NCBI GenBank assembly: GCA_022496805.1 | Contig: CM040097.1 | Span: forward strand, 20,636,072-20,700,071 | Source of the DNA: Pohlia nutans | Lineage: Eukaryota > Streptophyta > Bryopsida > Bryales > Mniaceae | Length of the DNA stretch: 64,000 nucleotides | Reading direction: 5' to 3' | Shown: positions 11,997 to 22,308 of the stretch, in pieces | Numbering within the stretch: position 1 is the first letter of the stretch | How the letters are laid out: each line of letters starts with the position of its first letter | Notes under the pieces: generated by a model | The model's database searches: none | Seen by the model: only the letters and a program-made list of their open reading frames with translations | What the model was told of the DNA's origin: nothing | Program-made: the position numbers and the translations under genes

Positions 11997-12914
11997 TACC
12001 GTAGTTTACTAGCAGGTTCGGCAGAAAATAATTCTAAAAACAAATGCCAAAAATTTCGGAAAATTATTGGCATCTTTTGCCGAATATTATATAAATTATA
12101 ATTCAAAATTGCTGAAAAGTGAGAATTTTTTACTTTTCCCTAGGTTTTAACTTAGTTGGGAGGCTTGTGTGAATTTCAATCGAGAGAAGGTGCTCCTTTT
12201 GTAATCAAGCTCACTTACGTTAGTCCACAAAGAATATGGGTTAAGAAGTAGCAAGCTCTAGGTGAGGCTTTTGAAATGTGTTGTACACAGATTTTTGGAG
12301 TCCAATTGAGCATAGAAGATGGAGTTTTATAGAATTGTGTCTAACTAACAAAAGTTGAGAAATCAAGCCTTCTTCCACATCCAACAAGTTTTGTGTCAAA
12401 ATAAGTCTTTATGCAAAAGATATGGACAAAACATCACAGCATTGTAAAGGTCAATGTATCAAAATGCGTTCCTAACAGTTTTTTGAAGCTCATTTGTGCA
12501 TAGAAGATCAACTTTTTTGGAATTTTGTTGGTCTAAGAAAAGTTTAGAAATCAAGTAATCTTTCACCTCCAACAAATTTTATGTCATTTGAAGACTTTAT
12601 GCAAAAACTATGCGTGTTATAAAAATAAAGACCAACTAGGAGCTTCACCTCAAAGTTCACATATCCCACATGCATTGTTGAATACAACTACATTCCACTT
12701 GTATAAACCACAGAGCATTCTTGACTCTCGCTGCTCAAATCTTACATGTCAACCAATGAAAGAGAGTTGGACTTGATAACAAGCCGAATTTAAAAAATTA
12801 AAGGAGAAAATTGCCGAAATTATTAATATACGATTTTTAGGTGCCGAACCTGCTTTTGGAACTTTAATTAATTATTAGGCAGCAAGGTGCCGAACCTGCT
12901 AGTAAACTACGGTA
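11997..12914. mobile_element. TIR transposon of about 914 bp flanked by TA
   Basis: A perfect 27-bp inverted repeat bounds the element: TACCGTAGTTTACTAGCAGG... at 11997-12023 and its exact complement at 12888-12914. The outer TA on each side can be the TA target duplication typical of Tc1/mariner elements. A subterminal GTGCCGAACCTGC word is repeated at 12841 and 12886. Inside, a roughly 130-bp segment containing GCATAGAAGAT recurs at 12310 and 12498 (188-bp period). No transposase frame is present, so it is non-autonomous. Superfamily assignment rests only on the TA. Confidence 0.88.
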
Positions 12915-13817
12915 TACTTTAATTTCCTTTGATTGTAATATGAAGTTGGAGTAGACTAATTATCTCCTTTATGATAATCTTGTGTTATTTGCACTTTGTA
13001 TTACTTCATCCATATAATAATTTTTGTACTAATTACATCCGTACACTAATCTTGGTATTGATTTCCGTATATGCTAGTTGTAATCTTGATGTTACAATAT
13101 AAGTGTTCAATGTGAAAGAGCTTGTGTGTGGAAAGGTGAGGATGAAGAGACAAGAGTGTTAATATAAGTGTAAAAGTATACTTCTTACTAATTTATTTAA
13201 TTTAGTGCTTAATTTGATTGTATAGTGTACTTTCATGTGTATTGTGTAATGTCCTCTGTGTAGTAAATATTCTATTCTATTTAAGAATCAATCGAAGAAA
13301 ATGGTGTGTAATAATTGAAGTAAAGAGAAGTATGAATGAACAGTGACTTGTGGGAAGTAAGCTTGTGAAGTCTCCAAAGGTTATGGGCTCCTATTTCAAA
13401 AAACGTATTAAAATAAAAATAAAAAATTGTCCGAGCCTACGATCTGCTGCTAGATCAGTAAGGTCAACTAAGATAAACGACAACCTTGCAGTTGCCACAC
13501 GGCAGCAACGTGCCTGCCATTAATTCGCCTAATGCAAGGACTGTTGTCACATTTTCATTGCGTCATCAAGGCACATTCTCGTGAATTCCCACATTCGCGA
13601 CTTGTTTTGTTTGTGTGTTCCCATGAATCCAATAAGTGATAAAAGAAAATATCATCCATCTTTCAAAGTTCATTTGGTCATGATAAGTTCATCTTGTTTT
13701 CTTTGTACTTCTATAGGATGGATGAAATATTATTAAGTAAACTTCATCTATAATTATTTCCTTGAATATACATCCAAATTAAGAATTTTTACATATATCG
13801 CAAATGACATAAAAAAT
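12915..13817. other. Intergenic DNA flanking the retrotransposon
   Basis: AT-rich sequence with no supported features; it is the pre-insertion left flank of the chromovirus. Confidence 0.5.
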
Positions 13818-13822
13818 GTAGG
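13818..13822. repeat. 5-bp target-site duplication, left copy
   Basis: GTAGG immediately before the left LTR is repeated exactly at 19894-19898 after the right LTR, the duplication left by retroviral-type integration. Confidence 0.97.
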
Positions 13823-13842
13823 TGTTAGGGACATAGTCTTTA

Positions 13843-14030
13843 GAACCTTCTAGAGACAAGTTTCTAGAACTTTCTAGAAACAAGTCTCTAGAACACTCTA
13901 GTATGAAGTCTCTAGAACATTCTTGAAACAAGTTTCTAGAACCTTCTAGAAGTCTCCAATGGTAGTTGGTAGAACTTCTTCTAGAAGCATCCGAGTTGAC
14001 AAAAGTTCTAGAAGCTTCCTAGTTCTAGAA
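13843..14030 (+). promoter_or_regulatory. Heat-shock-element-like cluster in the 5' LTR
   Basis: Heat-shock elements are alternating TTC and GAA units spaced by two bases. Perfect four-unit arrays lie at 13862-13879 (TTCTAGAACTTTCTAGAA) and 13934-13951 (TTCTAGAACCTTCTAGAA). A perfect three-unit array is at 14006-14018, further TTCTAGAA pairs are at 13979-13986 and 14023-14030, and a partial array is at 13843-13855. The last pair abuts the TATA box. This is the architecture expected for a heat-shock-factor-driven promoter; induction is inferred. Confidence 0.8.
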
Positions 14031-14031
14031 G

Positions 14032-14039
14032 TATATATA
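14032..14039 (+). promoter_or_regulatory. TATA box of the LTR promoter
   Basis: TATATATA lies directly downstream of the heat-shock-like cluster. Transcription would be expected to start roughly 25-35 bp further on, near 14065. Confidence 0.8.
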
Positions 14040-14225
14040 GGAGTCGAGGCTGAAGAGTTCTTCAGTCTCGACAACGCACTTCTTGGAGTTCTAGCTCACC
14101 TCTCTTGGTGTTGATCGTGTACTCATTCTGTTAATCCAAGTTTCTTGTCAATTCTTGCTTCTAGTTCTTGATCTCTTGTTGGGCATTCTTGTGTCCCTGA
14201 CAGTTTGTCGAGACTACAATCTCAC

Positions 14226-14238
14226 CGGTATCAGAGCT
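14226..14238 (+). promoter_or_regulatory. Candidate primer-binding site (initiator Met tRNA)
   Basis: CGGTATCAGAGCT matches 11 of 12 bases of the usual plant TGGTATCAGAGC site, complementary to the 3' end of initiator methionine tRNA. It begins 23 bases after the LTR end, farther than the usual few bases, which lowers certainty. Confidence 0.65.
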
Positions 14239-14502
14239 AGTCCCTTCTTGTTAGAGAGCGGATTACCCCTCTTCTTGAAGGTGTGCTAGTGTTTTAGAGG
14301 TTGCGGATTACCCTCCTCTAAACTGATATCTCTTCCACCTCAATATTGGAGCCTTATTCTTCTTGGAAAGAGTGGATTACCCCTCTTCTTGGAGTCTTAA
14401 GGCATTTTAGAAGTTGCGGAGTACCCTCCTCTGAACCAATATTGTTCTCTTGTTAAAACTTTGTTCTCCTTTTGTAGGATAGTCGGAGATCAAGACTTTA
14501 GT

Positions 14503-15504
14503 ATGGCTGAAAGTTTGGATTCCAAACTGGACGCCATCATGAATGCTCTTGCTTCGTTGTCACATAGGACTGCAGAGATCGAAGGAGTCATGGCAGGGCT
14601 TCACAGCGATGGAGCATCTGTGATAGCACCTTCTAGAGTATATCAGCCCCAAAGTTCTGCACCAGAAGAAGCAACTCTACCTTCGATTCGACAAGACCTA
14701 ATAGTACTACAACAAAAAGAGCCTCGAGTTAGTCTTCCTGACAAGTTCGATGGAACGCGTTCCAAGTTTCGAGGTTTTGTCAACCAAATCAGGTTAATAA
14801 CAGTTTTGCAGCCTGAACGTTATCCGACAGAGGAGGCGCGTGTTGGGCTTGTTGGAACCTTGCTTACAAGACAAGCTCTGTCGTGGTTTGCTCCCTTGTT
14901 CGAGAAACGATTGCCAATTCTGAGCAACTTTGAGACGTTCTTGGAGGCGTTTGCAGAAGCATTTGGCGAACATGACAAGGTCCGATGGGCTACAACAAAG
15001 ATTCGGTCACTACGACAAGGGGTGCGCTCTGCATCAGTCTATGCATCGGATTTCAGACAATTGGAGAGTGACATTAATTGGGGTGAAGAGGCGTTGGTGA
15101 GTCATTTTTATTGGGGTTTGAGGGACAATGTGAAGGACCTGCTGTTAACTCTTCCGGATCCGCAAACACTCAACGAAGCCATTAGCCAAGCTGTAAAGTG
15201 TGACAACCGTTTATTCCAACGTCGCCAAGACCAACGCCCTAGACACCAAGCGACTCCTTACGATGCAACTATGACGGCAAGGAGCTTGGGTTCACATTTG
15301 GAAGCAGAAGACATGCAAATTGACGCGGCGCGTGTCAGAACTCTTACTCCAGAAGAAAAGAAACGGCGTATGGAAGAAGGATTATGTTTATATTGCGGAG
15401 AAGAAGGCCACAAGGTTGGAAACTGCCCCAAGAAGCAGAACCGACGCATTGTTAAGACTAGGAGTGCGGTGATCCCGAAAAACGACAATGCCCAGCCACA
15501 ATAG
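14503..15504 (+). CDS. Chromovirus Gag
   Basis: A 333-residue structural polyprotein of the virus-like particle. Residues about 75-220 resemble the retrotransposon Gag domain (ALSWFAPLFEKRLP... through SHFYWGLRDNVKDLLL). A CCHC zinc knuckle for RNA binding (C-x2-C-x4-H-x4-C, CLYCGEEGHKVGNC) sits near residues 295-308. I chose the ATG at 14503; the frame is open further upstream but without an ATG. The frame is intact. Pol lies in the -1 frame and overlaps the end of gag from 15462, so Pol was probably made by -1 frameshifting. A GAAAAAC heptamer at 15477-15483 is a possible but imperfect slippery site. Confidence 0.93.
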   Translation: MAESLDSKLDAIMNALASLSHRTAEIEGVMAGLHSDGASVIAPSRVYQPQSSAPEEATLPSIRQDLIVLQQKEPRVSLPDKFDGTRSKFRGFVNQIRLITVLQPERYPTEEARVGLVGTLLTRQALSWFAPLFEKRLPILSNFETFLEAFAEAFGEHDKVRWATTKIRSLRQGVRSASVYASDFRQLESDINWGEEALVSHFYWGLRDNVKDLLLTLPDPQTLNEAISQAVKCDNRLFQRRQDQRPRHQATPYDATMTARSLGSHLEAEDMQIDAARVRTLTPEEKKRRMEEGLCLYCGEEGHKVGNCPKKQNRRIVKTRSAVIPKNDNAQPQ

Positions 15505-15866
15505 GAACCGTGCGGCTGGACAATCCAATGCCACAACAACAATCGGGTTCCTATTTCTCTGCCCAACCTACCCGTTGTTTTACAATTTCTCTGTCTCTCG
15601 GTCCTCAGAAACAAAAAACTTTAGCTTTATTAGATTCGGGGGCATCTACTTGTTTTTTAGATGAAGAATTTGCTAAGCGCCACAAGATTCGTCTAGTACA
15701 GAAGTCTAAGCCTGTTCACGTAGAGGTGATAGATGGACGACCTTTATTGTCTGGTAGTGTCACCCACGAATCAGAACCTATAGAAGTGATGTTTAAGGAC
15801 CATAGTAGTTATGTTGTCTTTAATATCATTAGAACCCCATCAAGCCCTGTTATTCTTGGTCTTTCC
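15462..15866 (+). pseudogene. Chromovirus protease region (start of pol)
   Basis: The pol frame opens at 15462 inside gag. It carries an aspartic protease with active-site DSGA in LALLDSGASTCFLD and a C-terminal VILGL motif. A TAG at 15867-15869 follows directly, at a position where family members have tryptophan, and the same frame continues as reverse transcriptase. The protease itself looks intact; separation from RT is the lesion. Confidence 0.9.
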
Positions 15867-15869
15867 TAG

Positions 15870-17351
15870 TTAGTAGATCATAATCCATCCATAGATTGGA
15901 GGTTACGGAGAATAACATTCCCTGTAAAAGCTAACCCCGTTAGGATACCACAAATTAAAAAACCCTTGTTTATTGGAGCAAGAGCGTTCATAAGGTCGTC
16001 TAAGGAAGGCGCACCATTTGTCATTTACGCAACTCCAACTAGCAGAGAGACGACCTCAACAGCAAGCATACCGGGGCAATACAAGGATTTTCAAGACGTA
16101 TTTCAAAAGAAGAACGCCGACATGCTGCCAGAGCACCGACCATACGATTGCGCCATAGACTTGGAGGATGGAACACAGCCACCTTTTGGCCCAATCTACA
16201 ACTTATCACAAACAGAGTTGGCAGAATTGCGAAAGTACATTGATGAGAATCTAGCCAAAAATTTCATTCGTCACTCAAAGTCGCCAGCTGGAGCACCAAT
16301 CTTATTTGTAAAGAAGAAGGACGGCTCACTGCGGATGTGCGTGGACTACCGAGGACTCAACAAGGTGACCAAGAAAAACCGCTACCCCTTACCTTTGATC
16401 TCTGGCCTCCTAGACCAACTTGGACGTGCAAGGATCTTTACAAAGATCGATTTAAGGGGAGCCTACAACCTCGTGCGAATCAAAGAAGGAGACGAATGGA
16501 AGACAACTTTCCGCACAAGGTATGGCCATTTTGAGTATAATGTCATGCCTTTTGGTCTTACCAATGCTCCGGCAGTCTTTCAACACATGATGAATGACAT
16601 CTTTCGGGAGTACCTCGACGATTTTGTTTTCATCTATTTAGATGATATCCTGGTATTTTCCAAGAACGAAGAAGAATATGAGAAACACGTACGGTTGATT
16701 CTTAGGAAACTACGCGAACGAGGACTCTACGCCAAGTTGGAGAAGTGCTTATTTCACCAAACAGAGATGGAGTTTTTGGGATTCATTGCGACTACAGAAG
16801 GCTTGAAGATGGACCCCAAGAAAGTGGAAGCAATCGTGTCTTGGGAAGTTCCGAAGACGGTTAGAGATGTACACTATTTTCTTGGTTTTGCTAACTTCTA
16901 TCAGATCTTCATCAAGAATTATTCTCAAGTCGCCGCTCCACTCACTCGGTTAACATACAAGGACAAGCTCGAATGGGGACCTGAAGCAGAGCGAGCATTT
17001 CAAGATCTCAAGACGACATTTACTACGGCTCCAATCTTGGTACACCCCAATTTTGCAAAGGCTTTCTATTTGGAGACCGATGCTTCAGACTTTGCTTTGG
17101 GAGCTGTGCTTTTGCAAATCGGTGTAGACAGGAAGCTCCACCCGGTTGCATTCTATTCTCGCAAATTCTCTACTGCTGAGATCAACTATGAGATCCACGA
17201 TAAGGAACTCCTTGCCATAGTAGATTCCTTCCAAGAGTGGCGTCACTTTCTCGAAGGCGCTGCACACCCAGTGACCGTATACACGGATCATAAGAATCTG
17301 GAATACTTCATGTCGGCTTGAGTTTTGAATCGTCGTCAAGCTCGATAGAAT
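15870..17351 (+). pseudogene. Chromovirus reverse transcriptase and RNase H
   Basis: In frame with the protease. RT motifs include RMCVDYRGLNKVT, MPFGLTNAPAVFQ and the catalytic YLDD in FIYLDDILVF. RNase H follows with LETDASDFALGAVL, DKELLAIV and YTDHKNLEYF, giving acidic residues typical of that fold. The frame is cut by TGA at 17319-17321 (family residue Arg, a CpG transition) and TAG at 17346-17348 (family residue Trp), just before integrase. Catalytic motifs are preserved, so decay is recent. Confidence 0.93.
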
Positions 17352-18113
17352 ATGTCGCTATCTCGATTTGATTTTGTTATCAACTACAGGCCTGGGAAAC
17401 AACAAGGACTATCCGATGCGTTATCGAGGAAATCGTATCTTGCGCCAAAGGCTAGAGAAGCAGCATTTGATCAGCAGTGTACGACAATGTTAAAACCAGA
17501 GCAATTTAGGATTTGCGCTGCTGTCGTACCTATCGACGCCGATTTCCTCAACCAGGTGCGTGCTACGACCATTGAAGATTCTGTAGCTCGTGACATCAAG
17601 CAACGTAGCAATGATGACAAGTTCAAGGTGGAGAGAGATCTTCTGTACTTTGAGGAGCGGTTGTATATTCCACAAGGACCTGCACGACTTCGGGTTCTTC
17701 AATCTCGTCACGACTTTCCAGCTGCGGGACAATTTGGGTTCAATAAGACCTTAGAGCTTATTTCCCGAGATTTCTGGTGGCCCCAAACGTGGGAGGATGT
17801 CAAAGAGTTTGTCCTCTCTTGTGACATTTGCTCAAGATCTAAGACCCCTCGGCATCGCCCATATGGGCTTCTGCAACCATTGTCTGTTCCACGCCGTCCG
17901 TGGTCTTCAATTTCTATGGACTTCATTACGGATCTACCGCCATCAAATTCCTTTGACAACATCTTTGTTGTAGTGGATCAACTTACAAAGATGGCGCATT
18001 TTGTCCCCTGCAAGAAGACATCATCAAGTGAAGACACAGCAAGACTCTTTCTTAATAACGTGTATCGTTATCATGGCCTACCAGATGATATCGTGTCAGA
18101 TCGAGGAACTCAG
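17352..18113 (+). pseudogene. Chromovirus integrase, N-terminal and catalytic part
   Basis: Includes the end of RNase H/connection (FVINYRPGKQQGLSDALSR), the zinc-binding HHCC region (RHDFPAAGQFG ... CDICSRSK) and the catalytic core with the first two acidic residues (MDFITDLP and VSDRGTQ). The second zinc-binding His of HHCC is replaced by Gln (CAA near 17728), an unusual loss. A one-base deletion near 18114, right after DRGTQ, shifts the frame; the local frame then ends at TAA (18150-18152). Confidence 0.9.
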
Positions 18114-18973
18114 TTATTTCCAAGTTTTGGAGATCCCTCTTTGAAATACTAAAGGTGGACATCAAGCTTTCTTCGTCTTTTCATCCTCAAGCTGACGGTC
18201 AGACGGAGCGGGTGAATCAAGTCTTGGAGCAGTATCTACGATGTAGCATCAACTATCAGCAAGACAATTGGGCCGCATATCTACCGCTTGCCAAGTTTGC
18301 TTACAACAACACTCTTCATGCTTCGACTCAAAGCACGCCATTCTTCTCCAACTATGGATACCACCCGAAGCTCGACTTATTGAGCTCGTCAACAAATAGC
18401 AATCCAGCGGCAGAAGGATTTGTGAAGCAACTATCCAAGCTTCAGACGACGTTGAAGCTTCAACTACAATCCGCCCAAGAGGCTTACAAGGCATCCGCGG
18501 ATAAATTTCGGAATAACGCACCTGCTTTCAAGATTGGAGATAAAGTATGGCTTCTCCGACGGAATATCAAGACGAAACGACCGTGTGATAAGTTGGACTA
18601 CCGGAGATTGGGACCATTTGTTGTACAGAAGCAAATCAATCCCGTGGCTTACCGTCTGGAGTTACCGGCTGCTATGAAGGTACATCCAGTCTTTCATGTC
18701 TCTTTATTGGAGCCTTATCGAGAGTCATCTTTCCCTGGAAGAGTGCAAAGTCCGCCACCTAGTATTGAAATCGAGAACCACGAAAAATACGAGGTGGATA
18801 AGATACTGGATTCACGGCGAAGATGGGATAAATTAGAGTACTTTGTGCATTGGAGCGGCTATGATGTTAATGAACGAACATGGGAATCGGCCGAAAATCT
18901 CGCCAATGCGCCGGAAAAGGTACAGGAGTTCCACCAACGATATCCTCATAAACCTAAGCCGTCTCGACGATAG
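18114..18973 (+). pseudogene. Integrase C-terminus with chromodomain
   Basis: Resumes in a different frame after the deletion. It holds the third catalytic acid (NQVLEQYLR), the GPY/F module (YRRLGPFVVQKQ) and HPVFHVSLLEPY. Near the end is a chromodomain: YEVDKILDSRRR, LEYFVHWSGY, TWESAENL. Chromodomains bind modified histone tails and steer integration into heterochromatin. The reading frame ends at TAG 18971-18973. Confidence 0.93.
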
Positions 18974-19109
18974 CTTCTCTCTGACGCTTGCCTATCCAAG
19001 AACATAAAAGGGAGGGAGAGCACAACCAAAATTCACAGTCAATGTAGTTAGCTTCTCCACTTGAGATACGAGTAGAACTTTTCCAATAGTCATAGTTTGG
19101 TCTTCTTAT

Positions 19110-19463
19110 ATGGATAGTCAAGAGATAGACAGTACGCTAGTCATGTCATCTCAACCGACGAACTCACGAAGGCGACCCCGCGATGAAGAACCGCCTGCAC
19201 TACAACGAAGACGGAGGGTACCAAGTAATCGTTCGCGGGTGATTGTATTGGAAGTCGAGCCTGCTTTCAATAATCTGCCAGAAGGTGTCTTTGCAGGACA
19301 ATTCCACAACGAAGACACGGAAGTTCATGCTTGGTCAGAAGTGGAAGGCGTGGGCCACTACCGTTGGCTCCAAGGACCAATAAACCACTTACTTCGTGAA
19401 CAACAATTGGAGTTCATAGCAGACGTTATGCGACAGATCTTCATCTTTCTGCGTTGGTACTGA
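19110..19463 (+). CDS. Extra ORF between pol and the 3' LTR (117 residues)
   Basis: An intact ORF starting 136 bases after pol, with an ATG at 19110. Residues 19-43 are strongly basic (RRRPRD, LQRRRRVPSNRSR), resembling a nuclear-localisation or nucleic-acid-binding stretch. The rest is mildly acidic and ends with an amphipathic segment (LEFIADVMRQIFIFLRWY). There is no signal peptide or clear membrane anchor, so it does not look like an Env. I do not recognise a family. It is open although pol has four lesions, which hints at function or simply recent insertion. Ordinary Ty3/gypsy elements have no gene here. Confidence 0.6.
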   Translation: MDSQEIDSTLVMSSQPTNSRRRPRDEEPPALQRRRRVPSNRSRVIVLEVEPAFNNLPEGVFAGQFHNEDTEVHAWSEVEGVGHYRWLQGPINHLLREQQLEFIADVMRQIFIFLRWY

Positions 19464-19499
19464 CTGTCAACAACATTGCTTCTCGGAGACCTCGAAGCT

Positions 19500-19513
19500 A
19501 AACGAGGGGGTGG
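19500..19513 (+). promoter_or_regulatory. Polypurine tract
   Basis: Purine-rich AAACGAGGGGGTGG lies immediately before the 3' LTR, where plus-strand DNA synthesis is primed. It is interrupted by one C and one T. Confidence 0.75.
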
Positions 19514-19893
19514 TGTTAGGGACATAGTCTTTAGAACCTTCTAGAGACAAGTTTCTAGAACTTTCTAGAAACAAGTCTCTAGAACACTCTAGTATGAAGT
19601 CTCTAGAACATTCTTGAAACAAGTTTCTAGAACCTTCTAGAAGTCTCCAATGGTAGTTGGTAGAACTTCTTCTAGAAGCATCCGAGTTGACAAAAGTTCT
19701 AGAAGCTTCCTAGTTCTAGAAGTATATATAGGAGTCGAGGCTGAAGAGTTCTTCAGTCTCGACAACGCACTTCTTGGAGTTCTAGCTCACCTCTCTTGGT
19801 GTTGATCGTGTACTCATTCTGTTAATCCGAGTTTCTTGTCAATTCTTGCTTCTAGTTCTTGATCTCTTGTTGGGCATTCTTGTGTCCCTGACA
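19514..19893 (+). repeat. 3' LTR of chromovirus
   Basis: 380 bp, one difference from the 5' LTR. The heat-shock-like cluster recurs at 19534-19721 and the TATA box at 19723-19730. It could drive transcription into the right flank. Confidence 0.98.
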
Positions 19894-19898
19894 GTAGG
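19894..19898. repeat. 5-bp target-site duplication, right copy
   Basis: GTAGG, identical to 13818-13822. Confidence 0.97.
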
Positions 19899-22304
19899 TG
19901 CGTGGTGTCATTTTTAATCCTATTAAAATTTAATTAGCAAAAAACTAGAAGTTTTAGTTCTGGAATCGAATTTATATAGTTGATTTCTACTTTATAAAAC
20001 TTCAATTTGAGATAATTTTTGTACACTTTGACCAAATTCAACGAATTTTAATATTATAGAAATTTTAAGATTTGTATTATAATACAATAAAATTTTAAAA
20101 CAAGAAAAATCCAAGGACTAAAATGTTCATTACTTGAATGGTTAATGAAGACTCTATTATAGAAATGTCATAGAATAGTTAACTAAAGTACTCAAATTGA
20201 ACTTCACTTTGATAGCTAGTGTTGAACACTCAATCCAAAACTTGTTGACGCAAATGGAAGATCCTTATGCTCACAAGATGGAGGTTGTCCTTCTACTCTT
20301 TCACCTCCACTTCCCATGATCAATAAACTCTATTCTCTTCAAGTATAGAAGTTGCCTCACGAGTGATCGACCTAAAGGTACCCTCAAGAAAAAAACACAT
20401 AAAGGATTTAGACTTGGCTAGAGGCGTAATGAGATTTGATGTTTGAATGTCACAATGAAAAATTAGACTAAAAGACATGTTTATTAGCCAAGGTTAGTGT
20501 GAGTATTTGATTACTAAGGATCTATCCATGCAACAAACGCACATTACTATCAGACAACCCATTGTCCAATGTCCGTCGCTATGACCAACTAGTAGGACTC
20601 GCGAGAATGTACGTACGATGCATGTTTGCGAGCGAGAGGACTCACAAAACTTGCTAACACCACGAGTCAAAGCAATTGTCAAAATCAATCGTGTTCAAAG
20701 GTGTTTGGTGGATGGACGTTCTTCAATAAACGTCATAGCTAGCTAGCTACTTGATCAAGTCGCCTTCTCTTGACATGCCCAATTTTCATTCCAAGTCCAA
20801 CCACTCCTATTCGCTGCTTGTCTATGTCGCTTCTTTAGGCAATGTGATCGTGCTTGAGATAGATAGAATTCATCTCCGAACATAATGTCAGAGCCATCTT
20901 GTTTATGAAAAGCATTCAAAAGTTGTTAAAAAGTATGACTCTAAGACAAACAAAGATACCCAAGACTATCTATAACACTCTAAGTGAGATATGAATTAGT
21001 AACAAGAATATAACACATTTCAATCCATAGAATGTAGTTATGAAACATTCATTGATATACTAGCAAAGTATTTCAAATCTAGTATACACTCAAAGTCAAC
21101 ATACAATAAGTATTTTTTTTCAAATCTAGCATACATTCAAAGTCAACATCCTGGAAGTATTTTTTCATTGGCTTACTTAAGATACATTATAGGTCATAAC
21201 TACTTATGAACGGGTAATGGGCAAAAGATTCATAAATGAAGCAAATTAGTAAATTTGAGATATTCAAATACAAAGTTGGGAAAAGGACAAGATTTTTTTC
21301 ATTGGATGTGGTATTTAAGAGTTAAAAATCTAAAATCTTGTCTTCACCTAATCCTTATTTATGGGTATCTCAAATTTGGTAAATGCCTGTATTTAAAAAC
21401 CCTTTGACCCACCTATCCATCACTAGTCATGATTTATGATGTTTCCTAAACAAGCTAACATAATTTTGAGATATTCATAAATAAACGTTGAGTAAGGAAA
21501 AAAATCAAGTTTTTTCATTTATAAAACTAATCTGACCATTAATATCTCATGGTAGATCTTGTATAATTTTATTTTTAAACATCATTCTTGGTGTAAATAG
21601 TAGTTATTTAGATTTTAATAATGTAATTTCACTTTTAAATGCAAACACTAAAAGAACTCATAATATTGGATTTTTTCCTTTAAAAATTATACAAATATTG
21701 TTATTGAGCCTTCAACTATCACAATGAGGCTACTAATTGTGAAAATGCTTGAAATTTTTGGTTTGAACTTTCTGAAAAGGTTTTGGTTTAGTTTTAGCTA
21801 TATAATATTACTACCGTAAATCATGTGAAGAGGTGTATTTTAAGTTTTGACCCGTGTTCTTCTAACCTTATGTTATTAGAGTTATCTGCAAACCCATTGA
21901 TTCCCCTAAAAGAGAGGTTGAGGTGCAAAAATAGAACTACAGTTCTTCTGCAAAAATAAATTGAAGACTTGAAATGATTTTGTTGAAAAATAGACCAATT
22001 TTCAATTTGATCCTCAATTTAAAGGTTTAGAACATGAGAAATTGCTACAATCATAGCAAGAAGAAGCTTTTGGCTAATTGAGGAATAAGAGAGTGAGTGC
22101 TCATGCTTTGAATAGGAGCGGAATCTTGTTCATGCAGTGAATAGTGCCCTGACTCACAAACATAAACTCACTATTCATGCAATGAATAGTGTCTTTAAAT
22201 GGCCCCTCTTTCATTCTAAATGTAGAACTTGTTGTCTCTTTTTGTCTATTTAATTTAGGTGCTCACTTAGGGTTTCTCTCCAAGGGGAGGCAAAGACCCC
22301 ATGT
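19899..22304. other. AT-rich intergenic DNA, no gene seen
   Basis: No supported gene. A short tandem duplication around AGTATTT...TCAAAGTCAACAT occupies 21067-21155. A 10-bp palindrome, CACTATTCAT/ATGAATAGTG, lies at 22169-22191. Confidence 0.5.
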
Positions 22305-22308
22305 TTAA

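Larger units (their letters stand above)
13823..14202 (+). repeat. 5' LTR of chromovirus
   Basis: 380 bp, starting TGTTAGGG and ending CCCTGACA, so the ends form the usual TG...CA near-palindrome. It is identical to the 3' LTR except for one A/G difference (AATCCAAG here, AATCCGAG there). It contains the promoter (heat-shock-like cluster and TATA box). R and U5 boundaries cannot be fixed without transcript data. Confidence 0.98.
13823..19893 (+). mobile_element. Complete Ty3/gypsy chromovirus with broken pol
   Basis: The 6,071-bp element has two 380-bp LTRs, a primer-binding site, gag, protease, reverse transcriptase, RNase H, integrase with a C-terminal chromodomain, a further small ORF and a purine-rich tract, flanked by GTAGG duplications. 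The domain order PR-RT-RH-IN plus chromodomain is diagnostic of chromoviruses. The LTRs differ at a single position, so insertion was recent. Pol carries TAG (15867), TGA (17319), TAG (17346) and a one-base deletion near 18114. The copy is therefore non-autonomous now and may have been moved in trans. Clade within the chromoviruses cannot be decided by eye. Confidence 0.97.

Noticed and set aside
19110..19463. Envelope gene of an errantivirus-like element
   Set aside because: No signal peptide, membrane anchor or cleavage site, and far too short.
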